Notes: generated by a model from the letters alone, not told the origin. 64,000 nt of DNA from Sternotherus odoratus (GCA_032164245.1 JAVMKO010000003.1:44580890-44644889), one strand, 5' to 3'. Shown: positions 34,880-47,699, counted from the first letter of the stretch. Made by a program: numbers and translations.

Positions 34880-37516
34880 TGAAGATTGACGCTGTTATGA
34901 ACAGTGGAATAAGCAACAGACCCAACACACTAGCCACCTAACTATTAAAAGCTGTTCTTTCCTACATGTCAATACGAGGGGCAATGACAGACACACGCAC
35001 CAGTGGACATGACAAGGGCCAGGCGATCACATTCTTTGCACATTTGAGGAAGGAACATTATAGTCAAGCATTCAGAGATAACATTGGTGCTTAAATAACT
35101 CTATTTTTCCTGAATCTTACTGAAAATAACTTATCCCACCCTCAAGAAAAATGAAGTATAGATTAAATGTAATTTTTTTTCTCTTAATTTCTAGGATCAT
35201 TTGTGACTTTTATTTAAGTTAAACAAATCTTTTTTTACGTGTCCTTAATGCCTTTTAAGGACATAAAGAGAATGTTCCCTCTTGTCTTCTAATCCCATTG
35301 AAGTTAATGGAAGTTTGTCTCTGAACTTCCCTGGGGGCAGGTTGTCACCCTACATAATCTGTCAGATCTGTGAACCTTATTTTATTGGTCTCCATGTGCC
35401 TTTATTTTACACAGTTTTTATTAACGGCAATGTTCTTCTGAAGAAGAAACATTCATATAGTATACTAATCATGTTCAGAAATATTGCTTGTAGTTAATGA
35501 GAAATGTGGTAAGAAATGACAAAATAGTTCATCCACAGAAACTACATTGATATACTAGATATCCCCTCAGGTCACTTCATCAAAGTGCTTGCAGTCCAAA
35601 TTTGAAAGCAGCAGAAACAAAGTAAATAGAAAGCACATGGAGAACCTGAAATTTTATAATATATAAAACACAAATCTGTGCTAGCTTTACCCAGTTTTGT
35701 TACACGATAAATATGAATTTTTCTATGCCTGATTTTTTTTTCTTTTTCTGAACTTAGCTACTTTTGCACAGGGTGAACAGTAGTTGTCTCGTACTGTGCT
35801 CTTGTTGCCATGGAGTCAAAGAGAAGCTGTGCACTATGAAAGTCTTCAGTATTGAAAGCCAGCGTAAGGACAGTCTTACTTTTTTCATCATTGTTTATAA
35901 ACCTGTGGGCCTATTTCTGCTTCCCTTACTCATACTGGAGCTGACTCTAGTTCACTGACTGTGAAATAAATAGTCGTTCCATTAAGCAGTAGTGTTACAC
36001 TGGTGTGAAAGAGATCAAAAGCAGGCCAGTTGAACAGTACTTTATTCCCTAAATAATCCCACTGAAAATCCTGAGATAGTTTAGGGAGTAAGAGACTACT
36101 TAACATGAGGAAAGATGGCAGAATCCAACACTGAAATTTAATATAAGGCAATAACAAAGACACTAGAATTCTTCGTGGTTAAGTCACAAACAGTTGTTGT
36201 TCTCATGATACAAGATATATATATTCTTCAAAAGAAGATACAATAATATATTTGTGTTGTTATAAAGTGGCAGGAAACCCATCTGTGTGAAAATGTTTAA
36301 AAAAAGAAGGTATACGCTATTACCATGTAAACACAGTTAAAATTTGGGGGGGAGGGGAGAGAAGGGGGGGGAAATTGGGGGAATATGAAAGAGTCAGATC
36401 ACTACACTGTCAGAGCTCACATTTTACACATTTAGGCCCCAATCCTGCAAACACTCATGTATATGCTTAACTTGAAGCATTCAGGGCGTGTGTCATTAAG
36501 GTCAGTAAAAAGATTGTGTTTCCTGTTGGTATTTTCCAAATGAAATGGACAGCCAGCTCCCCCAATTCTTGGGGACTCTTCACACTCCCCATGTCCTGGG
36601 GATTCCCCTGGTTGCTTCAGGCATGCTTCATGAACCTCGTCCCTGAGAGCCCATGCTAGAACTGAGGCTCCCAGGCCTTCCGGCTCTGTAACAGGGAGCC
36701 TGAAAGTCCAGAGTCCTCAGCTTGGAGTCTAGAAGCTCCAGGGTCCCCAGCTCTCAGGCAATCTACATGGTGGAGCAACCCCAGAGCTATGGTCCCTGGA
36801 AGCTCTGGATCCCCAGCAGCCTGCCAGGGAAGCGGACAGGACACCAGTCAGACAGGGCTCCTTCAGAAAGGTGCTGGTGTTCTGGTGGAAGTGCATCCAA
36901 ACTGAAATTTCTGTTTTAACCTATCAGCATTATTTGAGGGAAAAAAATTGGCATGAAATTCCCAACTGGCTCTCATAATGCATATGTACGAGGGGACTCA
37001 GCACAATTCTGACATTTCGAAACATTTGAGTGTGTGACTTTGCTACCTTAAGAATGTTCTTTTACTGTATTTTGTGCATAATTTCCTAGGTTTTTGAAAA
37101 AGGAAACCCCCTCCCCCAGTTCATCAGAATTGGAAACTTTAGATTCACTGCACAGACCTCTGCCACTTGAGCTGATGGAGTAATTATTAGTTGTCATCCT
37201 CCATGTGGATTGTAGACCAGCACCAAAAAAGGAATGAGACACTCATTTTGCCATCAAGTTTCATGGATATTTGCTAACTGACAGCAAAGGAATAGCGAGA
37301 CTGAGGAATCTGGGTTCCATTCTGGGAGTGCGCTATAGTAGGCATAGATTCTTCTGCTTGTCTTTCCCACATGTGACTCCTCCCACCCCATCCCATCCAA
37401 CCTGTTTCTATCCTAGTCTTGGCTCTTGTACACCCTGATTTCTTGACTAACTAGTCTCAGTCTCCACTTCTCAGGTTTCTCACCCCAATCTCATTCTCTT
37501 TGCTCAACCACTCCTA
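34880..37516. other. AT-rich noncoding sequence
   Basis: Contains a G-rich, GGGGAGAGAAGGGG-type stretch near 36.35 kb and a GC-richer block at 36.55-36.9 kb (possible old repeat). No coding feature supported. Confidence 0.5.
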
Positions 37517-38508
37517 AGCCTGGTCCCCACTAGGGCTTAACATCGACTTTATCAAGGTAAAGTCGATTTAAGCCTATACCCGTCCTCACATGCATGCCCT
37601 TAAAGTCTATTTAAAGAGACCTTAAAATCGACTTCTGTACTCCTCCCTAACAAGAGGAGTAGCTGAAATCGCCCTCTCTCTGGGTCGATTGTCAATTAGT
37701 GAGGACGCATGTGACTTTAAGCCTCCGACCTTCCACAATGCCTGTTAGCTCCCCAGGGGACCAGCCACCAGTCCGAGCAGCTCCGCCCGCCCGAGCAGCT
37801 CCGCGGACCTCCCATGCCCGCCCAAGCAGGTCCACGGACCCCCCCCAACCCGAGCAGCCCCGCGCCGGCTCCCCCCGCCCGAGCAGCCCCGCGCCGGCTC
37901 CCCCCCGCCCTGCCCGAGCAGCTCCGCGGACCCCCCGTGCCCACACGAGCAGCTCCGCGGATCCCCCGTGCCTGCCCGAGCTGCTCCACGGACCCCCGTG
38001 CCCGCCCGAGCAGGTCCGCGGACCCCCTCCCTCCCGCCCAAGCAGGGGGGGGAGCCAGCGCAGGGCTGCTTGGGCGGGCGGGGGTGTGTGTGTCCGCGGA
38101 GCTGCTCGGGCGGGGGGAGCCGGCGCAGGGCTGCTTGGGTGGGGGGAGGTTCGCGGACCTGCTCGGGCGGGCACGGGGGGTCCGCGGAGCTGCTTGGGCG
38201 GGCACGGGGGAGCCGGCACGGGGCTGCTCGGGTGGGCACGGGGGCCACGGAGCTGCTTGGACTGGTGGCTGGTCCCCTGGGGAGCGTGCCTGGCTGCCCC
38301 GAAAGGTGGTGCCTGCTGGGGACTCCCGGCACGGTGGGATATCTACCCACAGTGCAATGCTCGCTATGTCGACCCTTGCAAAAGTTGTAAGGACAGACAC
38401 TGTCGACCTGCTGTGCTTTGTGGGGACGCACTAAGTCAACTTTATAAAGTCTATTTTAGAAAATCGACTTAAGGGAAATCGACCTACTGCTGTAGTGAAG
38501 ACATACCC
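37517..38508. mobile_element. Non-autonomous Harbinger element with GC-rich foldback interior
   Basis: The left end (CTGGTCCCCACT at 37520, then CTTAACATCGACTTTA) and the right end (GAAATCGACCTACTGCTGTAG through GAAGACATACCC) match the ends of the Harbinger element at 59841-62263. So do the subterminal stretches TCTGTACTCCTCCCTAAC and TCTACCCACAGT. The flanking trinucleotides (CTA and TTT) no longer match, so the insertion is older or its edges have mutated. There is no transposase. About 37740-38290 is replaced by a GC-rich inverted repeat listed separately. Confidence 0.85.
37738..38290. repeat. Large GC-rich inverted repeat with internal tandem units
   Basis: The left arm contains CTCCCCAGGGGACCAGCCAC then CAGTCCGAGCAGCTCCG. 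The right arm contains the reverse complement, CTGCTTGGACTGGTGG then CTGGTCCCCTGGGGAG. Between the outer arms, units built on CCCGCCCGAGCAGCTCCGCGGACC repeat on the left. Their reverse complement (GGTCCGCGGAGCTGCTCGGGCGGG) repeats on the right, meeting near 38045. The long open frames in this stretch come from stop-poor GC-rich composition and are not genes. Confidence 0.85.
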
Positions 38509-38799
38509 TTTGTCTCCGATTTTGGGTTTATGCAGCCCCTAAGGAGATTACATAGATTCCTGGGTCTCTGTGTGCTGACAGTTCAGGGAGTGAAGCACAC
38601 TGTTCCTGATAGGGAGAGGGAGCCAAGGCAGACTCAGAGTCTGTCCGGCAACCAATAGGGAGTGAGAGGCCCTCCCAGGGATTTTGAGAAAAGGGGAGAA
38701 GCCATTTTGAGTCATTGTTTGTACGAATGACCCACATAACTCAATACATTCTTTCTGTTCTATTTGTGTGGAGAGATAATGGACTAGCATGCACTTTTG

Positions 38800-39770
38800 A
38801 CTCTCTTGCGATTCTCAAATACGTTTAATGTGCTCTGATAAAAGTGGGTCATATTTGCTGAGGAGCTCAACTATGCCTAGATAGTTTCCATTTGCATGAT
38901 CACCAACACGTTGACTGGAACCAAAGAAAGCCAATCCCCACTCAGAAAGAAAAAAGATGACATTCAGGATGCACTCAAGAAGTTTTTTTTCCAGTTAGTT
39001 TCTGTAGAGAGTTCAGTCAGGAGTAAATTTTCAACTGAACTTTCAGCTGATGCCTTCCTACTGGCTGATTTCCATGCAACATAGTTTTTGTGTGTGTGTG
39101 TGTGACATTGAACTCTCATGTGATGGTATTTGGTCTTTCAACTTTATCCAACCTCTGTTGATGGTCCATCCTGATTGATCAGAGAAAACTGATGCATTTG
39201 AAGCACTTTTGTTCAAAATGAAGCAGGGTTCACAGTACAGAGATTGTTTTTCCATACTCCAGCATAACAAGTCTTTTGTGCAGGTCTCACCATTGTGAAG
39301 AGTTGTTGTCACCAGAAGAGTAGGGAAAGCATGATTATCAACATGTTGTGGAATGTTACTTGGAATTTCAAAACAACTAATTTGATGAAAAAATTGACTT
39401 TGAGCAGCATTGCTCTTTCAATAATTCCAACATCAGTCATAGTTGAACCTGCAGTACTCATGAATTGCTCTTGCTGCATAAGATCTACATTTTCCTGTTG
39501 CTGTTGAGTTTCTTGACCGTACACAGGATCTTCTCCTGATCTGTTATTTTGGCACATCTCCTTGACTACTGTCCTCATGTTCAGGTATTGGCATTGAAAT
39601 ATCACCTGTTGCAGTTGTGGAGTTTTCATTATCTGTAGCATTGTTCATTGGGTAAGGTGTATTTTCCAGTGGTTTGAGAAATAAAGTTATTGGCTTTGAG
39701 CTCTTAGTTGTTACTCCACTCAGTTGTTTTCACCATCTCTTGCTTGCACCACGTTCAAATCTCCTCTTCA
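38800..39770 (-). pseudogene. hAT transposase relic (ZMYM/TTF zinc-finger type, N-terminal part)
   Basis: Reading the minus strand from about 39768 gives MKRRFERGASKRW and shortly after KPITLFLKPLENTPYP, the usual N-terminus of TTF-zinc-finger hAT transposases. After a frame change, 39312-39058 gives SLYCEPCFILNKSASNASVF, then GWIKLKDQIPSHESSMSHTH, the TTF-type zinc-finger region. Further down, in yet another frame, HANGNYLGIVELLSKYDPLL appears near 38900-38820. Stops and frame changes break it, and the catalytic core and dimerisation domain are missing. It is a dead fragment. Domesticated ZMYM-like genes share this architecture, but the damage argues against a host gene. Confidence 0.75.
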
Positions 39771-39779
39771 TAGTGATCT

Positions 39780-41285
39780 ATCTAGTTAATATGTAGTCTA
39801 TCCACCCTTGAAATATTCTGCTGTAAATAAGTAGCTTATCTACACTTGAAATCTACTGTAAACATGAACAAATGCTGAATGGTTCACAAATGCTTAAAAG
39901 ACTTAAAATGAAGGAATACTAATTAAGAACACACAAAAAGACTGGTTATTATCCTTATCACTGAATCAAAACTCAAGCACACAAGGTATAATATAACATA
40001 CTGAGTTGAAGACAAAGGGATGACATACATATAGTACAGACAGAGGGATAATGTCCACAAATTTCAAATGTGTGTCCTAACGAAACTCATTGTACAAGAT
40101 TGTCCTCACAAATTTTCACCTTGTATTTGGGCCTATAGACTACAAAAGCCTATGATGATGGCCAAACTAGGGTTCAACAAACCAATCAGTTACCTCTTTT
40201 AACTACTATATGAAGATAATAATAGATGTAAAACTATAAAGACACTAAAATGTAACAATTCTCTGCCTGTCAGAATGCACTTGATCCAGCACCAGCCACT
40301 AGTAGTGGTTTGTTTAAATAATCAGCTGATCTGAGAGGACACGTTCATCATGGTCTAATCTTGTGCCATCAGAACCGATATATTTTTATTAATATTTATG
40401 GCCATTTTAAACCCTTTAATATGACAAAATATATACCAGTTAACCAAAAAAAAAAAAATGTCTCTTACCAAATCACATCTCTTATTTGCTTAAATTTGCA
40501 GCTCTAAGTTCAGAGCATGTGATAGGGATGTGCATAAAAACAAGTTGCAAAACTTGTGAAATTCCAAAAAATTAACAAGTGTCTAAATTTGAAGCCCCCC
40601 TTTGAGCTTGAGGCCCAGGCCAAATGGCCCTCCTGCCTTTCTCTCCACCCCCTTTCCCCCACTCTGATTGGCCCTGTAACCAGCTCAATAGTATAATATC
40701 TATATTTATTTAGTAAGGATATGAATGCGTTGCTATGAAATTAACTTAAAATGACAGGCTCTGACTGCCAGGCAATGTAGTCACTGATATCCTTAGTATT
40801 TGAGACAAATAATGGATTCATTGGTGGATCTTTCAATGGAAGGATAATATGCAAAAAGCAGCTCTGTCAAAATCTCTTTACTACTGATCATTTTATAACA
40901 TGAATAGAACTTGAAATCTAGTTGATTAATTGAATCATATCAACAAACATTCTGAGGAAACCAGCCTTGCTGAAATATGTTCCAGTTAAGATAAAGAACA
41001 TGACCAAAAATTTCTCTGGTAAGCCAAATTATATATAAAGGATACTATTTGTCATTTTTCAAAATATTCTGAATACATTTTCTCTGTATCTTGCCTTACT
41101 GACTATGACCCATGGGGGCATTTGAAAAACCGAATTACGTAAGAAAAAAGAGAAAAGAAAAAAACCCAGACACACAAAAACACATCTGGACAACAGTGGG
41201 AATGCGCTTATATCATGAATATATTATCTATCCTATCAAATAACAGAGCAAAGGACACATTCTCAATTCTATTACTAATTCTTCT
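39780..41285. other. AT-rich noncoding sequence
   Basis: No recognised gene or repeat family between the hAT transposase relic and the CR1 fragment. Confidence 0.5.
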
Positions 41286-41289
41286 GCAT

Positions 41290-42330
41290 TTATACTTTTT
41301 GTAGGATTCCTTTTTGATTTTCTTCACATCAGGATAGTTTGCAGTTATGCCTTTCATATTGTCTCCTTGAGAAACTGTCATTTCTCTTGAACTGTGTTAT
41401 CTCGTATATTTTCTTCCCATTAGACCTTACTTACCAGTTCTCTGAGTTTGCTAAAGTCTACTTTTTTTAATCTATTGTCCTCATTCTGCTGCTCTCACTC
41501 CTTCCTTTTATTAGAATAATTTAAACTGTCATTTCATGATCACTTTCACCGAAATTGCCTTGTACCTTCAGATTCTCAACCCATTCCTCCCTGTTAGTCA
41601 GAATTAAGTCCAACGGTTACTTCTTCCACTTTCTGGAACAAAAAGGTGTCCCCAATACATTGAAAGATCTTACTGGAGATTGTGTTTTTTGCCATATTAC
41701 TTTGCCAACAGATGTGTCAATTGTTGAAATCCCTCTTTTCTACCAGGTCTTGTGTTTTGGATATTTCTGTTATTTGTTCTAAAAATGCTGTATCGACCTC
41801 TTCTTCCTGATTTAGTGGTCTATGGTAGACTCCTCCCATGAGGTTACCCCTTTTATCTTTTTATTTTTACCTCAGAGTCTAAAGTGGTCTGTCTCCCACC
41901 TGCTTCTGGACCTCAGAACTAGAGTATATATTCTTGATGTATAATGAAATGGCTCTTCCTTTTTTACCCTGCCTGTCCTTTCTGAACAAGCTATCCCCCC
42001 CCCCATACCAATATTCCAGTCATGAGATTTTCCAGTATTCCACCAAGTCTCTGTGATGCCAATTAAGTCATAATTTAGCGTATGTACTAATACAGTTAGT
42101 TCTTCCCCATTTATTCCACCTACTCCTGGCATTTGTATATAGATATGTAAGATGTTGATCAGATTCCCCCAGATTTTCCTCTAATTGGTCCTATGACTCT
42201 ATTGTGATTTTTCCATGTCCCCCCTCCCCAAATCTAACCCTCTGTTACAGTTGTCTTTTTGTATACTTTTACCTGTGGTTTTTGTTACCTGCCCCCTTTG
42301 AACCTAGTTTAAAACTCTCCTCACTAGGTT
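41290..42330 (-). repeat. CR1-type LINE, ORF2 endonuclease region (minus, degraded)
   Basis: The minus strand encodes NYDLIGITETWWNT and SHDWN at about 42070-41990, then VYHRPLNQEEEVDTAFLEQI near 41830-41770. Downstream is a degraded DFN-x-ICWQSN block. These are signature stretches of the apurinic-like endonuclease of CR1 ORF2 (the ITETWW catalytic block and the YRPPNQEEEVD block). The frame is broken by stops and shifts. The element points right to left. Confidence 0.85.
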
Positions 42331-43650
42331 GTCAAGTCATTGCGTCAAGATGGACGCCATCTCTTGCCAGAACACCTTCTTCATGGAACAGCATCTTATG
42401 TGGGGGGAAACCAAAGCCCTCACATTGACACCATCTATTCAGCCATGAATTCATCTTCAGGAGTGCATGTCCCTTTGGATGGAAAGGAGCAAAACCTGCA
42501 CCCCAACTCCTCCGCTGCTGATCTACTCATGATAATGCCAGGTCTGACCCTTTGTGCCCATGTGGATGAGCAGCATAGGGTAGTGATCAGAGGGAAGGAT
42601 GATCTTTCAGCATCCTTTCCATAATGTCTCAGATGCAGGCTTCAGGTAGGCAGCACACCTCCCAGGATACCATGTCAGGTTGGGTGGTGGATACCTCCAT
42701 TTCCCTCAAATGGGAGTCCCTCGCCATCAGCTCAATATGTCTCCACCTCTTGGGTGTAGTGGCCATGAACTTTCAAACCATCCGGGAAAGTGAATCTTTC
42801 TCCTCAGCCATTGGGGTCTGCTCATCACCTTCTGTTTCTGGTACAAAAGAGTGATTCTTTACCTCAGTGAACTGGGGACCTGGGGGGTGGGGATGGTAAA
42901 GTGCTTTCTACTCCCCAAGGTGGCCAGCAGCCAGTTCCTCCTCTGGTTCTGCTGTAGTTATCTATAGTCAGCCAGCATGCTCCATCCCAGATGTCTCCAT
43001 GTGTGTCCTGTTAGTGACATCCTCATGCTACACAGGCAAGCTACCTCCTCCTGCACCTCTCTTACCTACTTCCTAAGAGACTCCACCAATAGACACCTCT
43101 CACATGGGGTGGTTCTTCTGCATGTCTTTCATTGGCAGTGACATGCAGCCTGCATTCCCAGCAAGACCAGGGCTGGTAGGGAAGCCTCCAGGCTAGAGAT
43201 GATGCATGGGGGACACATGGGGTCACATGCTCTCCCCCAGATTTCTCAAAATACCTCTTGCCAGGGTGCCCAGGAGCAAGGAAGCAGCAGCTCTCCTTGG
43301 GAGCAGCTAGCTGAGCCTCCTCCCTCTCCCCTCTGCCCTTGCTACATGTGGTTGCTTCTCCTCCCTTGCTGCTGGAGTCCCAGCACTTCCCACTGTCTGC
43401 TTTGCAGACTGCCAACTGAGGTAAGTCAGGAGGTGGAGGCAGAGCCAATGCACTAGCCTCAGTTACCTGTTGCCTGTGCTAAAGGGTCAGGATGCCTGTC
43501 TAATGCCTGTCCCACAGGCGCAGGGAGAGGAGGAGCTAGCAGCAGTGTTGGTGACATACTGTTTTTTCTGGTGGAGTACCTGCAAGATAAGGAAACAAAA
43601 AAGGACAAACAACCCTACCTCCCTGCCTTCTTCTGCTGGAAAACACAGCT
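42330..43650. other. Unassigned stretch upstream of the CR1 endonuclease
   Basis: This is moderately GC-rich sequence with several short open frames on both strands and no recognisable domain. Its position suggests the 5' part (ORF1 or leader) of the CR1 element at 41.3-42.3 kb. I cannot confirm this by motif. Confidence 0.35.
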
Positions 43651-43654
43651 AGCT

Positions 43655-44222
43655 AATTGCCTTAGTCTCCCAGCTGCCTTTGTCTCACCAGTTCAAGCAG
43701 CCGGTGTGCTTTTTGAAAACTAGGATCCACACACAGCTGGAATTGGTGACTCAACGCTTCTCACTCAGCCACCTCTAATTGCTGACCTATCCAATCACAA
43801 GCTGCACTGCTCTTATTTCCAAGCACTCCATGACAGAACGCAGGTGCCAATACTCCTAAGTTCAGAACACCTTAGCCCAGACAGCAAGCAAGCCTAGATT
43901 CCAAAACAGAGCCAATGCAGCAACCAGCCCAGAGTCCTACCCAACTCAATGGCAAGTTCCAAGCACATAAAATGCTCCTCTTTTGTCCCCCAAAGGTAAT
44001 CAACAGCAACAAGACAGAAGTGCCCCAGAGATACTCACCAGTTAGCTAGATACCTCTCTTAGTCTCCCAGGTGCCTTCATCTCACCAGCCATTGGAAGCC
44101 TGCCTGTTTTTTGAAGCCGGGCCCCACACACAACTAGAGTAGGTGATTCAATCCCTTTCGCTCATCCACCTGTACTCATTGGCCTCTTCAATCACATGCT
44201 GCACTGCTCTTACTTCAAAGGA
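43655..44222. repeat. Old direct duplication, two copies of about 180 bp
   Basis: Copy 1 (about 43655-43835) and copy 2 (about 44043-44222) share CTTAGTCTCCCAG, TCTCACCAG, a GATTCAA/GACTCAA stretch, CCAATCACAAGCTGCACTGC versus TCAATCACATGCTGCACTGC, and TCTTA. About 210 bp lie between them. The function and repeat family are unknown. Confidence 0.7.
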
Positions 44223-45021
44223 CCCCCTGGTATATATATTTCATACCCACATTGAAAACTCTTGTGTGATTGTAACTCTAGCTGTGACCGGCTCCTCAAT
44301 ATTAAATAAATGTAACATTATACTGAAGTCCTCTTAAATCTTATCAGAGTTTTATTGGTGAAATGCTTTAATTAACTTGTGTTTTTATTCACAGATCAGT
44401 TCTGGACATTTAAAATTTTAGAAAAAACACACTGAAATTCATGTGCAAAAACCCCATGCCTAATAAGCTTGTCTAGGAAGAACATGTCCCAGGTCTTGCA
44501 GTACTCCCTGTTCACTGAAGAACTGTTGTTCTGGATGCCGTGAATAACAAGCAGAAGAAGAGCGCTGTGCTGCTTGCTGATCCAGCAGTCTTTGGAAGAA
44601 TTATATAAAAGTGCTGGTGACATTTTCATAGGAGTTAGAAATAGAAGTGACCTCGGTAGGGCTGTGAAAATTTTTCATCAGGAACACAGAGCCCACGTGA
44701 ACAGAGCCAGGTTTCAGTGTCCATTTTCCATCATAAGCCAGAGCCCAGGTTCACGCAAGGCTCTTGAAGTTGGACTGAAGTCCCCTTCCCTCACCAACAC
44801 CCCTCTTCCCACAACCCTGCCATTAACTCCATTGGCATGCAGAGGAAATAATGGGATATCCCTATAACAAAGGTCCCCACCTCATTATCTTACACAGCCC
44901 CCCAATCACTTTCCTTACATTTAAACTGTGATGGGCAGCAATTCAGGTGGCCCGCCACATCTTATCCTCCCATCTTAACAAGAGTGACTAGCTTGCCTGC
45001 TTCTACTTTGTAAAAATTTTG

Positions 45022-45120
45022 GAGGGGAATTCATAGATTCATAGTTCTTAAGGCCAGAGGGACCATTAGAGAATCTAGTCTGACCGCCTATATATCACAG
45101 TCCTTAGCTTTTCATGCAGT
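45022..45120 (-). repeat. CR1 3' tail (minus)
   Basis: The plus strand reads ATTCATAGATTCATAGTTCT, TAAGGCCAGAGGGACCATTA, TCTAGTCTGACC, the reverse complement of a CR1 3' end. Confidence 0.85.
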
Positions 45121-45239
45121 TACCCCTATATTGAGCCCAGTAACTCCCTGTACCACTAGTAGGATTAATGTCTTACTAGTCTTATGCCTGGGGAGGCGTC
45201 TTGTGCCTTTCTATTTTGTGCCTCTGGGGGCCAGTTTGG

Positions 45240-45363
45240 CTTTAGTGCAGGTTAAGGAGATTCTGAGGGCAGCCCTTGGTCCTGCCTCACTGCTAGGGGA
45301 TGGAGTGGATCACCTTCTGAGATCACTTCCAGCCCTACATTTCTTGATCTTTGTGATTCTAAC
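45240..45363 (+). repeat. CR1-type 3' tail (plus)
   Basis: The plus strand reads CTGCCTCACTGCTAGGGGAT, GATCACCTTCTGAGATCACT, TCCAGCCCTACATTTC and ends TTTGTGATTCT. This is a CR1-like 3' end in sense orientation, opposite to the tail at 45.02 kb. Confidence 0.65.
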
Positions 45364-46069
45364 TTGTGCTGCCTCCTGATGCTCCTTGTCTACCCCAGAA
45401 AGCCCTCTGCATTGAGTGCTCATGTGGCAGGCTTGGACTACCAGATTATGTCCCCGGGGCAATAGTACTCACCATGAGAGTCTTATATCCCCCGTATAGC
45501 TTCTCTGTGCTAGTGTCACTGGTACAAAGATACTACCCATGCAACTATGAATCAGATCCTTATGGAGCAGTTGACTTGCCTATTTCCTCATCGTCCATGC
45601 TTGAGCTGGGCATTGTGTGGCTAAAGCATGGATCTCTGTCTCCCCCACCCCAATTCCTTATAGAAATTTTCAGGTGGATTGTCCCCTGCTCAATCTTCCA
45701 TCTTATTCAGTGGGACTGGCTTCAAACTCAAACATTTGCCTCTGCTGATTCACCTTTTCTAGGCTTGTCCCGAGAAACTCCACCCCCATCTGGCAGGGTT
45801 TCTAAAGCCTGGAAGGGGAGGGACAGCCCTTTGGCAAAAATGCAAGATGGAGGTCATTTCCGTGTATTCAGCAATCCCCTCCATGATTGCAAATTGCAGG
45901 CCATTTCATAGGACGATCTCGGGCAGGATAGGCTGTCTTTAGTTAGCCTGGGAACTAGAGAGCTACAGAGTCCATTCTGCATCCAACAGCCAAATTAAAG
46001 AATCCTCTTTATATTTGTGATTACCAAGCAATCTCTCTCTCTCCCTCTCTCTTGCATGAGTTTTGCTAC

Positions 46070-46250
46070 AGTGAGGACATGTGGGTTCTATTTCCAGCTC
46101 CAACAGGACTTCCTTTATGACCTTTGGACAAGTAACAACTTTGTTTCCCGTTAATACTTCCCTACCTCAACAGGGAGTTCAGGCTTAATCCATTATTCGT
46201 GTCTTGGGATCTTTGGATATGCGGCACTATGTAAATGCTTGTAGATATAA
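46070..46250 (+). repeat. MIR-like SINE (plus), diverged
   Basis: ATGACCTTTGGACAAGTAAC, TTTCCCGTTAATACTTCCCT, ACCTCAACAGGGAG and GCACTATGTAAATGCTTG follow the MIR layout with heavy divergence. Confidence 0.5.
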
Positions 46251-47699
46251 TCAGTATTCCCTGAGCTGAGATGCTCTCTCTCTCTCTCTGCTTAATGATG
46301 TGGATGGTCTATAACAAGTATTCCAGGTTGAAACAGCAGCTGCATCCTGGTGGTGGGGTGAGGTGGAGTCCATCTCCCACTTAGGTCACTGCACAAAGCT
46401 TATTTACTTCTGAATAAAATGCTATTGATAATAGACCCGATGCAGGTTCAGCCACTAATACTGGTTGGTAGAGGTTCTATATGATCCTTGCTTCTCAACA
46501 GGAAAGATTTTGAATTTTGTGTTTAACAAAAGTTTTGAAATTGGTGCTTAGCAGCAAGAGACTAGCTTCATGCACATTTATTTGTATGCTTTAGGCTGTT
46601 TTGATTTCAGAAGAAAATTACACTTGCACAGAAAGTAACTGGAAATCTGTAAATAAAAGGCAATTTCCCCTTAAGAAAAAGCTGAAGTAATTTGGCTACT
46701 TGGAGAATCATTGTTTAGCAATTCATGCTGTGGGTGCTTGGAATTCAATTCTATTGTCCCTTATCTGAATTGCTTTGAAAAAGGCCACATGAGGAGGAAA
46801 GGAAGTTTTGACTTTCACAAGCCTGTTATTGCTAAGGAAACCACTTCCTTGGTATTCACATATGCAGCATGTCTCCAGTTTTGGCTCTCGGACAAATTAC
46901 ATTGTGCTACTGCATCAAGTAACAAACAAGGGTGGGGGAATATTGTTAAAAAAAACCCTCAGTCTATTTTTAAAACAAAAATAGTCTTCCTAGGTTTCGC
47001 CTGACTTGTTTTACATACTCCATTTAAGTAGGAATGACTGGCCTTCTTTAGCCTCAACTGGATATCTAGAATGCACAATTATGATAATCTGTCACTAATC
47101 ACTGGCAATCGTTCTGTGTAATCTTGGATAGTGGGAGCCTCATTTTCAAATATGAATGCATCCAAATCTTCCTCCTTGTACTTAATTCAGTATTTACATA
47201 CATAATTGCCTGTTCCAGGTGAGCCAATTTGAGTAGCCAAATGTGGAATTCAGTGACCTCGTTAAGGCATTTACATTTGAAAATTGGGTCCATAGAAATT
47301 CTCCAATTTCTAATTTGAACAAAGCAATAGAAAGAGATGAGAGTTACTGTGGTTTAGAACTGAATGTAGTCTCTTTAACCCAACTGTAGCAAAAGTTGCT
47401 TTGAAGAAATGTTTGCTGCTCTAAAACTGACAAGAGCCTGTACCATAACAAGGCTTCTTTATTTCTAATTTTTTTAAAAAAAGCTTGTAAAATGCCTCAG
47501 GCTATAATTTGGTTTTATTATAAATATACAGTAATTACCAAAAAGTATGAGGCATGCACAAATAATGGAAATTTTGCAACTAACCACTGTGCAACTTGTT
47601 GATAATTTAGGAGTTACTGTTTCCATTGATGCATCAAGAGCTACTTGTCTGAACATTTTCATCAGAAGCAGCATAATCTAGTGAACTGAATTTAGGACT

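Noticed and set aside
37692..38472. Pro/Ala/Arg-rich open frames of 175-257 codons
   Set aside because: They come from the inverted GC-rich repeat in the Harbinger MITE and mirror one another on the two strands.
45366..45911. 181-codon open frame on the plus strand
   Set aside because: No recognisable motif, no splice or Kozak support, and it overlaps the edge of a CR1 tail. Probably chance.
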